Below are positions 1-7,654 of a stretch of DNA of 64,000 bases, piece after piece. The stretch spans positions 1,562,001-1,626,000 of the forward strand of contig NZ_AP019700.1 in NCBI RefSeq assembly GCF_006738645.1, written 5' to 3'. Source of the stretch: Stella humosa (GTDB taxonomy: Bacteria; Pseudomonadota; Alphaproteobacteria; ATCC43930; Allostellaceae). Below the pieces are notes generated by a model. It saw only the letters and a program-made list of their open reading frames with translations. It did not search any database and was not told where the DNA came from. Every line of letters starts with the position of its first letter. Positions within the stretch are counted from its first letter, which is position 1. The translations under genes were made by a program, and so were the position numbers.

Positions 1-170
1 ACGTCGAAGAAGACCGCGCCCGGGATGTGCTTGGCCTGGTACTCGGCCAGCGCGTCGCGCTTCAGGTTGGGCAGGAAATAGGTGCCGTCGACCACCCGCA
101 CGCCGGGGTCGTTCAGATGCTCGGCCAGCCACTGGGTGGAAACCAGGGCGTCGGGATTGGCATAGCTCAT
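1..170 (-). CDS. sseA: Rhodanese-type sulfurtransferase, N-terminal part (cut by window edge)
   Basis: Only the first 56 codons lie in the window; the gene runs off the left edge. The visible N-terminus reads MSYANPDALVSTQWLAEHL, then a VRVVDG strand, a YLPN-like FLPN segment and HIPGAVFFD. This matches the start of the first rhodanese domain of two-domain 3-mercaptopyruvate/thiosulfate sulfurtransferases, which move sulfane sulfur from mercaptopyruvate or thiosulfate to an acceptor. The catalytic cysteine loop sits in the C-terminal domain and cannot be seen. The gene lies 16 bp downstream of the AlaX gene and follows a cysteine synthase, so a sulfur-metabolism operon is plausible. The choice between mercaptopyruvate and thiosulfate as substrate cannot be made here. 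Confidence 0.8.
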   Translation of the reverse strand, partial: MSYANPDALVSTQWLAEHLNDPGVRVVDGTYFLPNLKRDALAEYQAKHIPGAVFFD

Positions 171-186
171 GGGGGCTTCCTTGGGA

Positions 187-894
187 TCAGGCAAAGGCGA
201 TGACGACGCGCCGGTTCTGCCGGCCCTTGTTCTCGATCTTGGCGATCTCGACCCGACCGATCTCGCCCGTGCGCTGCACATGCGTGCCGCCGCAGGGCTG
301 CAGGTCGACGCCGGCAATGTCGAGCAGCCGCACCCGGCCCTGGCCCGAGGGTGGCTTCACCGACATGGTGCGCACCAGCTCGGGCCGCTCGGCCATCTCG
401 GCGTCGGTGATCCAGGTCGAGGCGACCGGGTGGTCGGCCGCCACCAGCGCGTTCAGCTTCTCGGTCAGCACGGCCTTGTCCAGCGCCTCGCCGGGAATGT
501 CGAAATCCAGCCGGCTGCGATCGGCGCCCACCTGGCCGCCGGTAACGGCACCCGGCACGATGGCGCAGACCAGGTGCATGCAGGTGTGCATGCGCATGTG
601 GCGGTGGCGCCGCTCCCAGTCGATGGCCGCGACCACGGCGCTGCCGGCGGCCGGCAAGGTGCTGCCGGGGGCGGGGATATGCAGGATGCCGTCGGGCGTC
701 GGCGCCTTCACCGTGTCGACGATGGCGATCTCGCCGCCGTCGGCCAGGCGGATGGTGCCGGTGTCGCCCGGCTGGCCGCCGCCGGTCGGGTAGAAGACGG
801 TGCGGTCGAGCGTGATGCCGCGCTCGTCGGCGGCGATCACGGTGGCCGCGCACTCGCGCAGGTAGGCGTCGTCGCGGAACAACTGCTCGGTCAT
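187..894 (-). CDS. alaX: Alanyl-tRNA editing protein (AlaX family)
   Basis: This 235-residue protein resembles the editing domain of AlaRS, and stand-alone AlaX proteins deacylate Ser- or Gly-tRNA(Ala) in trans. The N-terminal half has FYPTGGGQPGDTG, the conserved glycine-rich loop. Mid-protein HMRMHTCMH supplies the first zinc-binding histidines, and QPCGGTH near residue 205 supplies the C-x3-H pair. The start at 894 was chosen because MTEQLFRDDAYLRE is the usual family N-terminus and it leaves a 7-bp gap after the upstream cysteine synthase; a longer reading frame would overlap that gene. Linkage to cysteine synthase suggests co-expression, but no mechanistic link is evident. Confidence 0.88.
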   Translation of the reverse strand: MTEQLFRDDAYLRECAATVIAADERGITLDRTVFYPTGGGQPGDTGTIRLADGGEIAIVDTVKAPTPDGILHIPAPGSTLPAAGSAVVAAIDWERRHRHMRMHTCMHLVCAIVPGAVTGGQVGADRSRLDFDIPGEALDKAVLTEKLNALVAADHPVASTWITDAEMAERPELVRTMSVKPPSGQGRVRLLDIAGVDLQPCGGTHVQRTGEIGRVEIAKIENKGRQNRRVVIAFA

Positions 895-901
895 CGCCGC
901 C

Positions 902-1903
902 TCACGCCATCCAGGAGGGAACGGGCAGGTTCTTCTCCCGCAGGAAGGCGGGGTTGAACAGCTTGGACTGGTAGCGCGCGCCGCCGTCGCACAGTATGGT
1001 GACGATGGTGTGGCCCGGCCCCAGCTTGCGCGCCAGCTTGATGGCGCCGCCGACATTGATGCCGCTCGACCCGCCCAGGACCAACCCTTCCTCGCGGATC
1101 AGGTTGAAGATGATCGGCAGGGCCTCCTCGTCGGTCACCTGGAACTGGTCGTCGATCGAGGCGTCCTCCAGGTTCTTGGTGATGCGGCCCTGGCCGATGC
1201 CCTCGGTGATGGACCCGCCCTCGGACTTCAGCTCGCCATGGGCATAGAAGTTGTAGAGCGCGGCCCCCATCGGGTCGGCCAGGACGATCTTCACGTCCTT
1301 GTTGCGCGCCTTCAGCGCCATGCCGGTGCCGACGAGCGTGCCGCCGCTGCCGACCGAGCAGGTGAAGGCGTCGACCTTGCCGTCGGTCTGTTCCCAGATC
1401 TCCGGCCCGGTCGTGTCGATATGGGCCTGGCGGTTGGCGACATTGTCGAACTGGTTGGCCCAGACCGCGCCGTTGGGCTCCGTCTTCGCCATCGCCTCGG
1501 CCAGGCGGCCGGACTGCTTGATGTAGTTGTCGGGGTTGGAGTAGGGCACCGCCGGCACCAGGCGCAGGTCTGCCCCGCACAGGCGCAGCATGTCCTTCTT
1601 TTCCTGGCTCTGCGTCTCGGGCATGACGATGACGGTGCGATAGCCCAGCGCATTGGCGACCAGGGCCAGCCCGATGCCGGTATTGCCGGCCGTGCCCTCG
1701 ACGATGACGCCGCCCGGCCGCAGCAGGCCGCGCCGTTCGGCATCGCGGATGATCGACAGGGCCGCCCGATCCTTCACCGATCCGCCGGGATTGAGGAACT
1801 CCGCCTTGCCGAGGATGGTGCAGCCGGTCTCCTCGGAGGCGCGGCGCAGCTTGATGAGGGGGGTCCGGCCGATCGTGCCGGTGAATCCGTCGCGGATCTC
1901 CAT
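902..1903 (-). CDS. cysK: Cysteine synthase A-like PLP enzyme
   Basis: This 333-residue fold-type II PLP enzyme is predicted to make L-cysteine from O-acetylserine and sulfide in the cytoplasm. The PLP lysine is K44 in NPGGSVKDRAA. The phosphate-binding SVGSGGTLVGTG loop and the C-terminal LCDGGARYQSKLFN segment are present. The substrate loop reads EGTAGNTGIGLA, where classical CysK has TSGNTG; this TAGNTG variant occurs in a subgroup of alphaproteobacterial and actinobacterial enzymes. The ATG at 1903 precedes MEIRDGFTGTIGRTPLIKL, a normal family start. It heads a minus-strand group with the AlaX and rhodanese genes, about 125 bp after the SDR gene. Use of another acceptor or acyl donor is possible. 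Confidence 0.87.
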   Translation of the reverse strand: MEIRDGFTGTIGRTPLIKLRRASEETGCTILGKAEFLNPGGSVKDRAALSIIRDAERRGLLRPGGVIVEGTAGNTGIGLALVANALGYRTVIVMPETQSQEKKDMLRLCGADLRLVPAVPYSNPDNYIKQSGRLAEAMAKTEPNGAVWANQFDNVANRQAHIDTTGPEIWEQTDGKVDAFTCSVGSGGTLVGTGMALKARNKDVKIVLADPMGAALYNFYAHGELKSEGGSITEGIGQGRITKNLEDASIDDQFQVTDEEALPIIFNLIREEGLVLGGSSGINVGGAIKLARKLGPGHTIVTILCDGGARYQSKLFNPAFLREKNLPVPSWMA

Positions 1904-2027
1904 GGGGGGTGGCTCCTGAACGCCGGGGGAAACGTAGCCCGGAGTTAGCGAAAAACCGCCCGCCTGACCAGAACGATCCCCGCATGGCAGGGATCTGCCG
2001 GCGTGCTGCCGGCCCGGGCGGTTCCGC

Positions 2028-2717
2028 TCAACTGAGGCCGACCACCGGGATGCCCGCCCCGTGGATCGCGCGTGCCCGATCGGATGCCAGGAACAGGATG
2101 ACGTCGGCCAGCGCCTCGCGCGAAACCCAGCGCGCGGGGTCGGCCTTGGGCATGTCGGCGCGGTTGGCCGGGGTGTCGATGATGCTGGGCATCACGCAGT
2201 TGACGTTGATGCCGCTGTCGCGCAACTCGCCCGCCATCGCCTCGGTCAGGCGCAGCACGGCGGTCTTGGCGATGGAGTAGGCGGCCATGGCCGGCGCTGC
2301 CTTCAGGGCGGCCATCGCCGCCACGTTGACGATCTTGCCGTGCCCTTGCGCCTTCATTGCGGGCACGACCGCGCGCGCCATGTTGAGGACGCTGACGGCG
2401 TTGCGCCCCAGCATGTCGTCCCACATGGCGGGCTCGGTCTCGTGCACTGCCGGCCCCATGGCGAAGCCGCCGGCGATGTTGCACAGCACGTCGACGCCGC
2501 CGGCCGCCGCCTGGCCGACGATGTCGACGACGCGGGCGGCATCGGTGATGTCGACGGCGACTTGCCGGTGGGCCTGGCCGAACGCCTTGGCCAGGCCCTC
2601 GGCATGCAGGTCGACCAGGATCAGTGCCGCACCCTGGCCGGCGAAGGCTTCCGCCACCGCCCGGCCCAGGGCGCCGGCGGCACCGGTCACCATCACCGTC
2701 CGATCCCGGAAGTCCAT
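2028..2717 (-). CDS. Short-chain dehydrogenase/reductase with a missing catalytic serine
   Basis: This 229-residue classical-length SDR has the nucleotide-binding TGAAGALG motif at the N-terminus, an NIAGG motif, and the YSIAK (YxxxK) active-site pair. The residue 13 positions before the tyrosine, normally serine, is alanine in NVAAMAALKAAPAMAAY. The same substitution and an AL...P.M..Y context occur in the quinoid dihydropteridine reductase branch, so an NAD(P)H-dependent reductase of that type, or a non-standard SDR, is possible. The substrate cannot be named. The accessory island begins directly upstream, so the original promoter of this gene may have been replaced or separated. Confidence 0.85.
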   Translation of the reverse strand: MDFRDRTVMVTGAAGALGRAVAEAFAGQGAALILVDLHAEGLAKAFGQAHRQVAVDITDAARVVDIVGQAAAGGVDVLCNIAGGFAMGPAVHETEPAMWDDMLGRNAVSVLNMARAVVPAMKAQGHGKIVNVAAMAALKAAPAMAAYSIAKTAVLRLTEAMAGELRDSGINVNCVMPSIIDTPANRADMPKADPARWVSREALADVILFLASDRARAIHGAGIPVVGLS

Positions 2718-2776
2718 CGATCATTAGCCTTTCTGTCGCAACTGACGTCTATCGCATCCGCTGGAGGATTGCAGCA

Positions 2777-4279
2777 CTACTTGGCCGGACGCACCAGCCA
2801 GCCCCTAAGCCCATGCCACTCTACGGTGCCGTGTCTCATCACACTGGATTCGCAGGCGACCTCGGCTCGAGCAAGCGGGGCATGGCTTCCTTTGTCGGCA
2901 GCGGCAGTGCGTCCGGGCCCGATCGCCACTGCCATGATCTCCTTGCCCGGCGCAGCCGATTTGTCCTTGAGCCAGTGCACCATCGTAAGGCTGCTGCAGA
3001 CCAAGAAGTGCCCCTGTGATTCGAATGACAGCGTGATCGCGCGATGAGTCGACCACCGATCAATCCCCGTGCCGGTGTCGAGTATGGGTACGAACACCCA
3101 GTCAGGCTGCCAGGAATGGAGAAGAGCAGGTAGCGACGCTATCATAAGATCCTGGCAAATCAGAACAAGACAGCGACCTAGCCCATCGACATCAGCAATA
3201 GTGAAGGTATCTCCACAGGTTATGTTCTCCATTAACTGTTGCGTGTCGGGTAAATCGCCCAGGTCGAGGCGCTCGAAGGTCGGCTTATTCATGCCATAGG
3301 CCCATACCTTTCGATGACGCCACAAAGTTGCGCCCAGAGCATTAAGCATTACCGCTTCGTTGACGGGCGGCTCATGGTCTCTAGCGGGCATAAGTCCCGA
3401 GCCGGCCACAACTAGGCGTGGTGATGGCCCGCTAGCCAGCGCATGAGCAAATCCGTCTAAGTCGCTAGCGACTATGGTCAGCTCTGGTGCCAAAAGCATG
3501 TCGCTGTCGGCCGCGTCGCGGACAGCGCGCGTGAAGGATGCGAGCGGGTGGAATGATCCGCCCTGGGTGATATCGATCACCGCAGTTCCATCGAGTTCTC
3601 GGAGACGAGGCACTAGATCGGTTGAGGCCTCTGCGAGCGGAACGAAGGTGACGCGCTCAGCCCCCTCACTGCGTTTGCGGGGCGGGACACCGCGTGCAAT
3701 GCCCTGATCAATAACGTGGATGTGGACGGTCGCGGTGCCCGAGTCGTGATCGAGGCGCCGAACACCGCAGCCAAGATACCCGAACTGGTCTGGAAGGCTG
3801 AACCCTCCCTCGTGGAAACGACCGCGAGCGTTCCGGGCGAAAGGACCTCGAGGAACGAGAAAGTGCGTGTCAGTTTGGGCATAGACACCATATGCGGTCC
3901 GGCGTTCGCCGGCTTCACGGACCCAGGCCGGCGCCGCGGGCCGGGTGAAGTACGGAGGTAGCAAACGAGATCGCGGGTGGACGTGAGCCATCGCGATGTC
4001 GATCTCCCGCATGAGTTGTAGCAAAAGCCCCGCCTGCCGCTGCCGGATTCCGACGGCAGCACCTTCCGGCCAGATTTTTCTGAGCGCCGCGCAACATTTG
4101 ATGACAGCATCGGCCCCGTTATGCTGGGTGAGTGCGTCAGCCACCGCGAATTTGACGTCGTCGGGGCAAGCTTTAGCCATCGACAGTGCGTTGCCTGAAA
4201 GGCGTATGGCCACCGACCAAGCGATGAGAAACAGCTGCGCTGGTTCGGCCGACGAGCGAAGATCGTCAAGTGTGGTCAT
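2777..4279 (-). CDS. Nitrilase-superfamily (carbon-nitrogen hydrolase) protein of accessory island, putative effector
   Basis: This 500-residue protein has two parts. Residues 1 to about 225 are a helical and charged region I do not recognise. Residues about 230-480 look like a carbon-nitrogen hydrolase fold: E266 in MLLAPELTIV, K332 in YGMNKPTF and C375 in LVLICQDLM. The 66- and 43-residue spacings fit the Glu-Lys-Cys triad of nitrilases and amidases. The preceding GDTFTIADVDGLGR segment also matches the strand pattern before the catalytic cysteine. No signal peptide is seen, so it is probably cytoplasmic. The ATG overlaps the ATPase stop codon by one base (TGATG), implying coupled translation. 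The region is AT-richer than its flanks, which suggests transfer. Substrate unknown; an effector role in a conflict system is inference. Confidence 0.8.
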   Translation of the reverse strand: MTTLDDLRSSAEPAQLFLIAWSVAIRLSGNALSMAKACPDDVKFAVADALTQHNGADAVIKCCAALRKIWPEGAAVGIRQRQAGLLLQLMREIDIAMAHVHPRSRLLPPYFTRPAAPAWVREAGERRTAYGVYAQTDTHFLVPRGPFARNARGRFHEGGFSLPDQFGYLGCGVRRLDHDSGTATVHIHVIDQGIARGVPPRKRSEGAERVTFVPLAEASTDLVPRLRELDGTAVIDITQGGSFHPLASFTRAVRDAADSDMLLAPELTIVASDLDGFAHALASGPSPRLVVAGSGLMPARDHEPPVNEAVMLNALGATLWRHRKVWAYGMNKPTFERLDLGDLPDTQQLMENITCGDTFTIADVDGLGRCLVLICQDLMIASLPALLHSWQPDWVFVPILDTGTGIDRWSTHRAITLSFESQGHFLVCSSLTMVHWLKDKSAAPGKEIMAVAIGPGRTAAADKGSHAPLARAEVACESSVMRHGTVEWHGLRGWLVRPAK

Positions 4280-6540
4280 CAGGTGTCCTCGGACCGAGGC
4301 CTGTCAAAGCTGATGATGACCTCAGATAGGAGATCGAGCGATCCCTTCGGGGCGCCAACCGCAATCAGAGTATCGTGGAGATGGGCGTAATTTTTAATTA
4401 GTGCAGATGCAGACGATCGCGCTGAACGACGGGAGAGCTGCCGGCGAAGGGTCCGGCTGAGTACCTGCCCCGATACTTCGGCAAGCGCGCCGAGGGCCCT
4501 TTCTGCGCTCCCTTTTCGCGTTTCGCTAACCGCAAGTGCCAGCCGTTCGGTAGTGGTGGCGAAGCGAATAGCCTCCTGGGAGTCGAGCATGATCGGGATA
4601 GACGAACGCACGGGGCGGCGTGCGGATACTCGGCGCTGCGTGGTTCCAAACACGGAATTGACGAAAGCAAGCGCGGCCGCCGCGAAATCTGGGCCGTTGA
4701 GGAGGGTCTCGACTGCCCAAGTGTAGGTCGGCATATCGCTAACCACAGAGCGCGGCCAGATTTTCGCCGCTTCAAGAAGATGGCGCTCGGCGTCAGCGGC
4801 CGCGCTCTCCACACGGGCAATTCGCAGATGTAGGCTTGCTGATATGGTGCTTGCGGATATACCCGCAGCCGCTTTGGACAGAGCGTCGAGCGCTAGCAGC
4901 GCCTCACGGCGGGCCGCACTCGGATTGCTCTTCATGAGAACGGCAGATCGCACATCGCCTATCTCTCCTTCAGCGAGTGCGAGCACTGCAGCGTCGGCGT
5001 CGGCTAGCTCGCGCATAGCGTCGAGCAGACTTCGGGCCTTGTCAGTCATTCGTAGAGATTGGGTCGACCGCCCTTGTGCCTGGCTGCGCGCCTCGCTGAG
5101 GGTGAGGCTAATTCGGCGCTGGAGAATTTCGAGGTCTTGTGGGCCCGCTTCGAGAATGTCGTCGAGCTCGGCATAGCGCCCGCCAGCATCGCGGCTACCG
5201 AAATAGACATCGAGATCCTCAAGTGCGTCAACGAGGCGGAGCCGCCAGTCACCGTCGCTTAAAGCGTTGAGTCGGCGCAGCAGATCAACTGCGTTCTTTG
5301 CGACTTCCTTGGCTTCGACCTCAGAATCCTTCGAGTCAGAATCCCAGGAAAGTGCGGCAATGGAAAAGGCGGCGCTGACCAATGCCTCTACGTAATCACG
5401 GTCCAGTTCGACCGCTGGATCGGCGTCAATTGCACCCAAGAGGTACCGGTCAATTTCCTCGCGAGCACGTCCTGGGTCAGCGTGCTCAAGGCTCTTTAGA
5501 TATTCGACAGTGGTAAGCTTGGGCTCCAGCCGACGGCGTACTTGCTCGCGCCAAGCAGAGTCGATTTTGGGACGGTAGAGCTCGACCCCAGTCAAGGTCT
5601 CGGTTAGAGTTTGATAGGCGAGCGTCAGAACGTCGTGCGCCGGGTCACTGGCGGAAAATGGAGCTAACGTCTCGTAGAATGGCACATTTCCAGCCACCGG
5701 TATGGCAATACGTTCCATATCGGCTTCGACTGCGCCGAGATCTAGCCCGGCACGCTGAAGGTGCCGGTGTGCCCGAGCGCGCGCGTCAGCTTCCTCCGTA
5801 GGACGATCCTGGGATACACGCATTGGGCAGATACGCAATTGTACGGCGTCGCCTCGACTACCCTTCACTGCTGTGGCGACTTGGGAAATTCCTTCAATAT
5901 TTTGCCGATTTAGAACGAAGCAAAGCAAGACAGCATCCGGAAGCTGCATCGTGCAGATGCCAGCAACATCTGCGAGACCGGTGCGGCTGTCGACGAGAAT
6001 CACGTCGTAACTGTCACGACACCAGTTTCGCAGCGCTTCGATCATGATGCCGCCCGCGCTTTGCTCAAAGAAGTCGGTCCAACTGAACCGGGCTAAGGCA
6101 TCGGCATAGGGCACTAGGTCGGGCGCTCTAATCGTTGGAGAACCAGCCCCTATGAAGTCTAGTCGTGCTCCATCGGGCAGGCGCAACTCAGAAACGAGCG
6201 AGCGAGTGCATTGGTCGAATAGCGCACCGCTGCGAAACGTCCTAACATGCTCATCGAGCGCAGTTTTACTTTTGGCGCTGCGGATCCCGCTGGTCCATAT
6301 CCAAAAAAGATCCAGAATACCATCGGCCGTCCGGATACGTCGGGAATCCGCATGGTCTGTCATTCCACGAAAATAATAAGCAAGACCAGGAGCCTCAAGG
6401 TCCCAGTCCATAAGCAGGACGCGCTTGCCCGCCATGGCCGCGAGAAAGCCTACATTGGCGAGGGCCATGGTCCGTCCAACGCCCCCTTTGTAGGAAAAGA
6501 ATGTCGTAATTGAGCCCGATCGCCCTGAAACCCGTGCCAT
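4279..6540 (-). CDS. KGGVGR-variant ParA/MinD-like ATPase with long helical C-terminal region
   Basis: This 753-residue protein starts with a SIMIBI-type P-loop domain. The deviant Walker A is SYKGGVGRT (residues 16-24), where ParA/MinD have KGGVGKT; MDWDLEAPG follows at about 44-52, and ILVDSRTGLADVAG at about 180. This arrangement is typical of the KGGVGR-motif ATPase family, which comparative studies link to NTPase-driven conflict systems. From about residue 330 the protein is helix-rich with alanine/leucine repeats, possibly a TPR-like sensor or scaffold; no known domain was recognised there. Its ATG overlaps the stop of the upstream wHTH gene (TAATG), and its stop overlaps the nitrilase start, so the three genes form one tight operon. 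A role in partitioning is unlikely because no ParB or replication gene is present. Confidence 0.85.
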   Translation of the reverse strand: MARVSGRSGSITTFFSYKGGVGRTMALANVGFLAAMAGKRVLLMDWDLEAPGLAYYFRGMTDHADSRRIRTADGILDLFWIWTSGIRSAKSKTALDEHVRTFRSGALFDQCTRSLVSELRLPDGARLDFIGAGSPTIRAPDLVPYADALARFSWTDFFEQSAGGIMIEALRNWCRDSYDVILVDSRTGLADVAGICTMQLPDAVLLCFVLNRQNIEGISQVATAVKGSRGDAVQLRICPMRVSQDRPTEEADARARAHRHLQRAGLDLGAVEADMERIAIPVAGNVPFYETLAPFSASDPAHDVLTLAYQTLTETLTGVELYRPKIDSAWREQVRRRLEPKLTTVEYLKSLEHADPGRAREEIDRYLLGAIDADPAVELDRDYVEALVSAAFSIAALSWDSDSKDSEVEAKEVAKNAVDLLRRLNALSDGDWRLRLVDALEDLDVYFGSRDAGGRYAELDDILEAGPQDLEILQRRISLTLSEARSQAQGRSTQSLRMTDKARSLLDAMRELADADAAVLALAEGEIGDVRSAVLMKSNPSAARREALLALDALSKAAAGISASTISASLHLRIARVESAAADAERHLLEAAKIWPRSVVSDMPTYTWAVETLLNGPDFAAAALAFVNSVFGTTQRRVSARRPVRSSIPIMLDSQEAIRFATTTERLALAVSETRKGSAERALGALAEVSGQVLSRTLRRQLSRRSARSSASALIKNYAHLHDTLIAVGAPKGSLDLLSEVIISFDRPRSEDT

Positions 6541-7259
6541 TAGGCGACTCGTCGTCGGGAGAAATTCGCCAGATCACCAAAGGAGGGAGCTCTCTGAAGA
6601 TGCGGAGCAAGTTCAATATGCAATTCGTTCACTGCTTTCTTAACTTCAATTGTCTGTGTACTACTCATTGCTAATGGAGCAATTCCAAAATGCTCGAGCA
6701 CACCAAGAGCCGCTGGTGTCAGAATATTAATGACCGATGTACCCTCTTTGCGTGCCGTAACGATGCCGAGCTGGCGTAGAACGGCCAGTTTGCGGCTTAC
6801 TGTTTCTTCGCGCTCCCTGACTATTTCGCCCAAACGAAGACCATTGAGCGGCTGGTGCTGCAAGGCTCGTACGTAGCGTTCGTAGCGTTTGTTGCGAATC
6901 GTATGCAAAAAGCGATCATCGGCGCGCCGGTCGAACGTGCGCGCTGCTAGGAGATGCGCGAAGGCGGCTTGGCCGAGGAGAAATGCGGCCGCGGTATCAT
7001 CTTGTCCGGGAGCCCCCCGGGCTGCATCCCGCGCAGCAGGCGACACGGCTGCAAAGAGATCACGGTAGAAGCTGGCGAGCTGGTCAGCTAGCGCGTTAAT
7101 TGAGATATTGTCCGCAGACTCAATCGCTGCGCGGATGCGATCAGCGAGTACAGCCCCTACACGAGTGCCTACAGCTGCCGGCCCATCGGCGCGCAGCCGC
7201 TCGACAGCATCACGAAGGACGTCGAGACTTGATGCATTCTTGATCGCGTCGCTTTTCAT
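6540..7259 (-). CDS. Winged-helix DNA-binding protein, likely regulator or sensor of the island operon
   Basis: This 239-residue protein has a helical N-terminal region (about 1-115) with no recognised domain. A winged helix at about 125-190 covers YVRALQHQPLNGLRLGEIV, then the recognition helix REETVSRKLAVLRQLGIV and a wing TARKEGTSVINILT. It looks like a MarR/ArsR-like DNA-binding domain. As first gene of the three-gene operon it probably autoregulates from a promoter just upstream (7266-7294) that contains repeated GATCAA half-sites. The N-terminal part could sense a ligand or bind the ATPase; that is speculation. Composition matches the island rather than the GC-rich flanks. Confidence 0.72.
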   Translation of the reverse strand: MKSDAIKNASSLDVLRDAVERLRADGPAAVGTRVGAVLADRIRAAIESADNISINALADQLASFYRDLFAAVSPAARDAARGAPGQDDTAAAFLLGQAAFAHLLAARTFDRRADDRFLHTIRNKRYERYVRALQHQPLNGLRLGEIVREREETVSRKLAVLRQLGIVTARKEGTSVINILTPAALGVLEHFGIAPLAMSSTQTIEVKKAVNELHIELAPHLQRAPSFGDLANFSRRRVA

Positions 7260-7265
7260 ATCGCT

Positions 7266-7305
7266 AATTTAGCCGCTGGGAGTGGCTCGATCAAGGAGTG
7301 ATCAA
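7266..7305 (-). promoter_or_regulatory. Predicted sigma70-type promoter and repeat operator of the island operon
   Basis: Reading the minus strand, TTGATC (7294-7289) and TAAATT (7271-7266) are separated by exactly 17 bases, which fits a -35/-10 pair. The expected start site falls at or next to the ATG at 7259, so the mRNA may be almost leaderless. A second TTGATC copy lies 11 bases upstream (7305-7300), giving a direct repeat that overlaps the -35 element. This is a likely site for the winged-helix protein encoded by the first gene. Confidence 0.5.
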
Positions 7306-7654
7306 TTACCGGCGCTGCGTTGACACCGCATATGGCGGTTCAATCGCTGCTACGGCTTTCAAACTCGATTTTCATACCCGACTGTCGAGCAGGTGCGGCG
7401 CCGCGCTGGCGACCCTGTCGCTCTTGAGCAGTCGACAACTGGGTTTTCGGCCGCGTAAGTGCCGGAAATATCACCCCCGTCGGAATCTTCAGTGGCTACG
7501 GACTCTTCAGTAGCGCCTGCGACTCCAACGAATGGCTCGCCAACCAGGAAATTCTCGTTGGACGTCAAATTGCCCTCCGGTTGACCCAATTCAATTCCGC
7601 TGCCCACGGAGTTGTCCAATCACCTATCTGTAAAGAACCGTGTTCAACAGCCAA
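7306..7654. other. Low-GC intergenic stretch between island and deacylase gene
   Basis: This is about 350 bases with no convincing gene. A minus-strand frame at 7359-7619 begins with TTG and gives an 86-residue glycine- and acid-rich peptide without recognisable motifs. It may be a remnant of a larger protein or chance. No integrase, terminal inverted repeat, tRNA fragment or flanking direct repeat was found to explain how the island entered. Confidence 0.4.

Noticed and set aside
4279-6540. Plasmid-type ParA partition gene
   Set aside because: The KGGVGR loop, the long C-terminal part and the lack of ParB, centromere repeats or replication genes argue against partitioning.
7298-7513. 71-codon plus-strand frame beside the island
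   Set aside because: Composition looks random, no homology seen, and it overlaps the promoter region of the island operon.
7359-7619. 86-codon minus-strand frame upstream of the wHTH gene
   Set aside because: TTG start, no good ribosome site, no recognisable motif. Left as part of the intergenic description.
2718-7654. Island flanked by direct repeats or a tRNA attachment site
   Set aside because: No convincing direct repeat or tRNA fragment was found at either edge, and no integrase is present.
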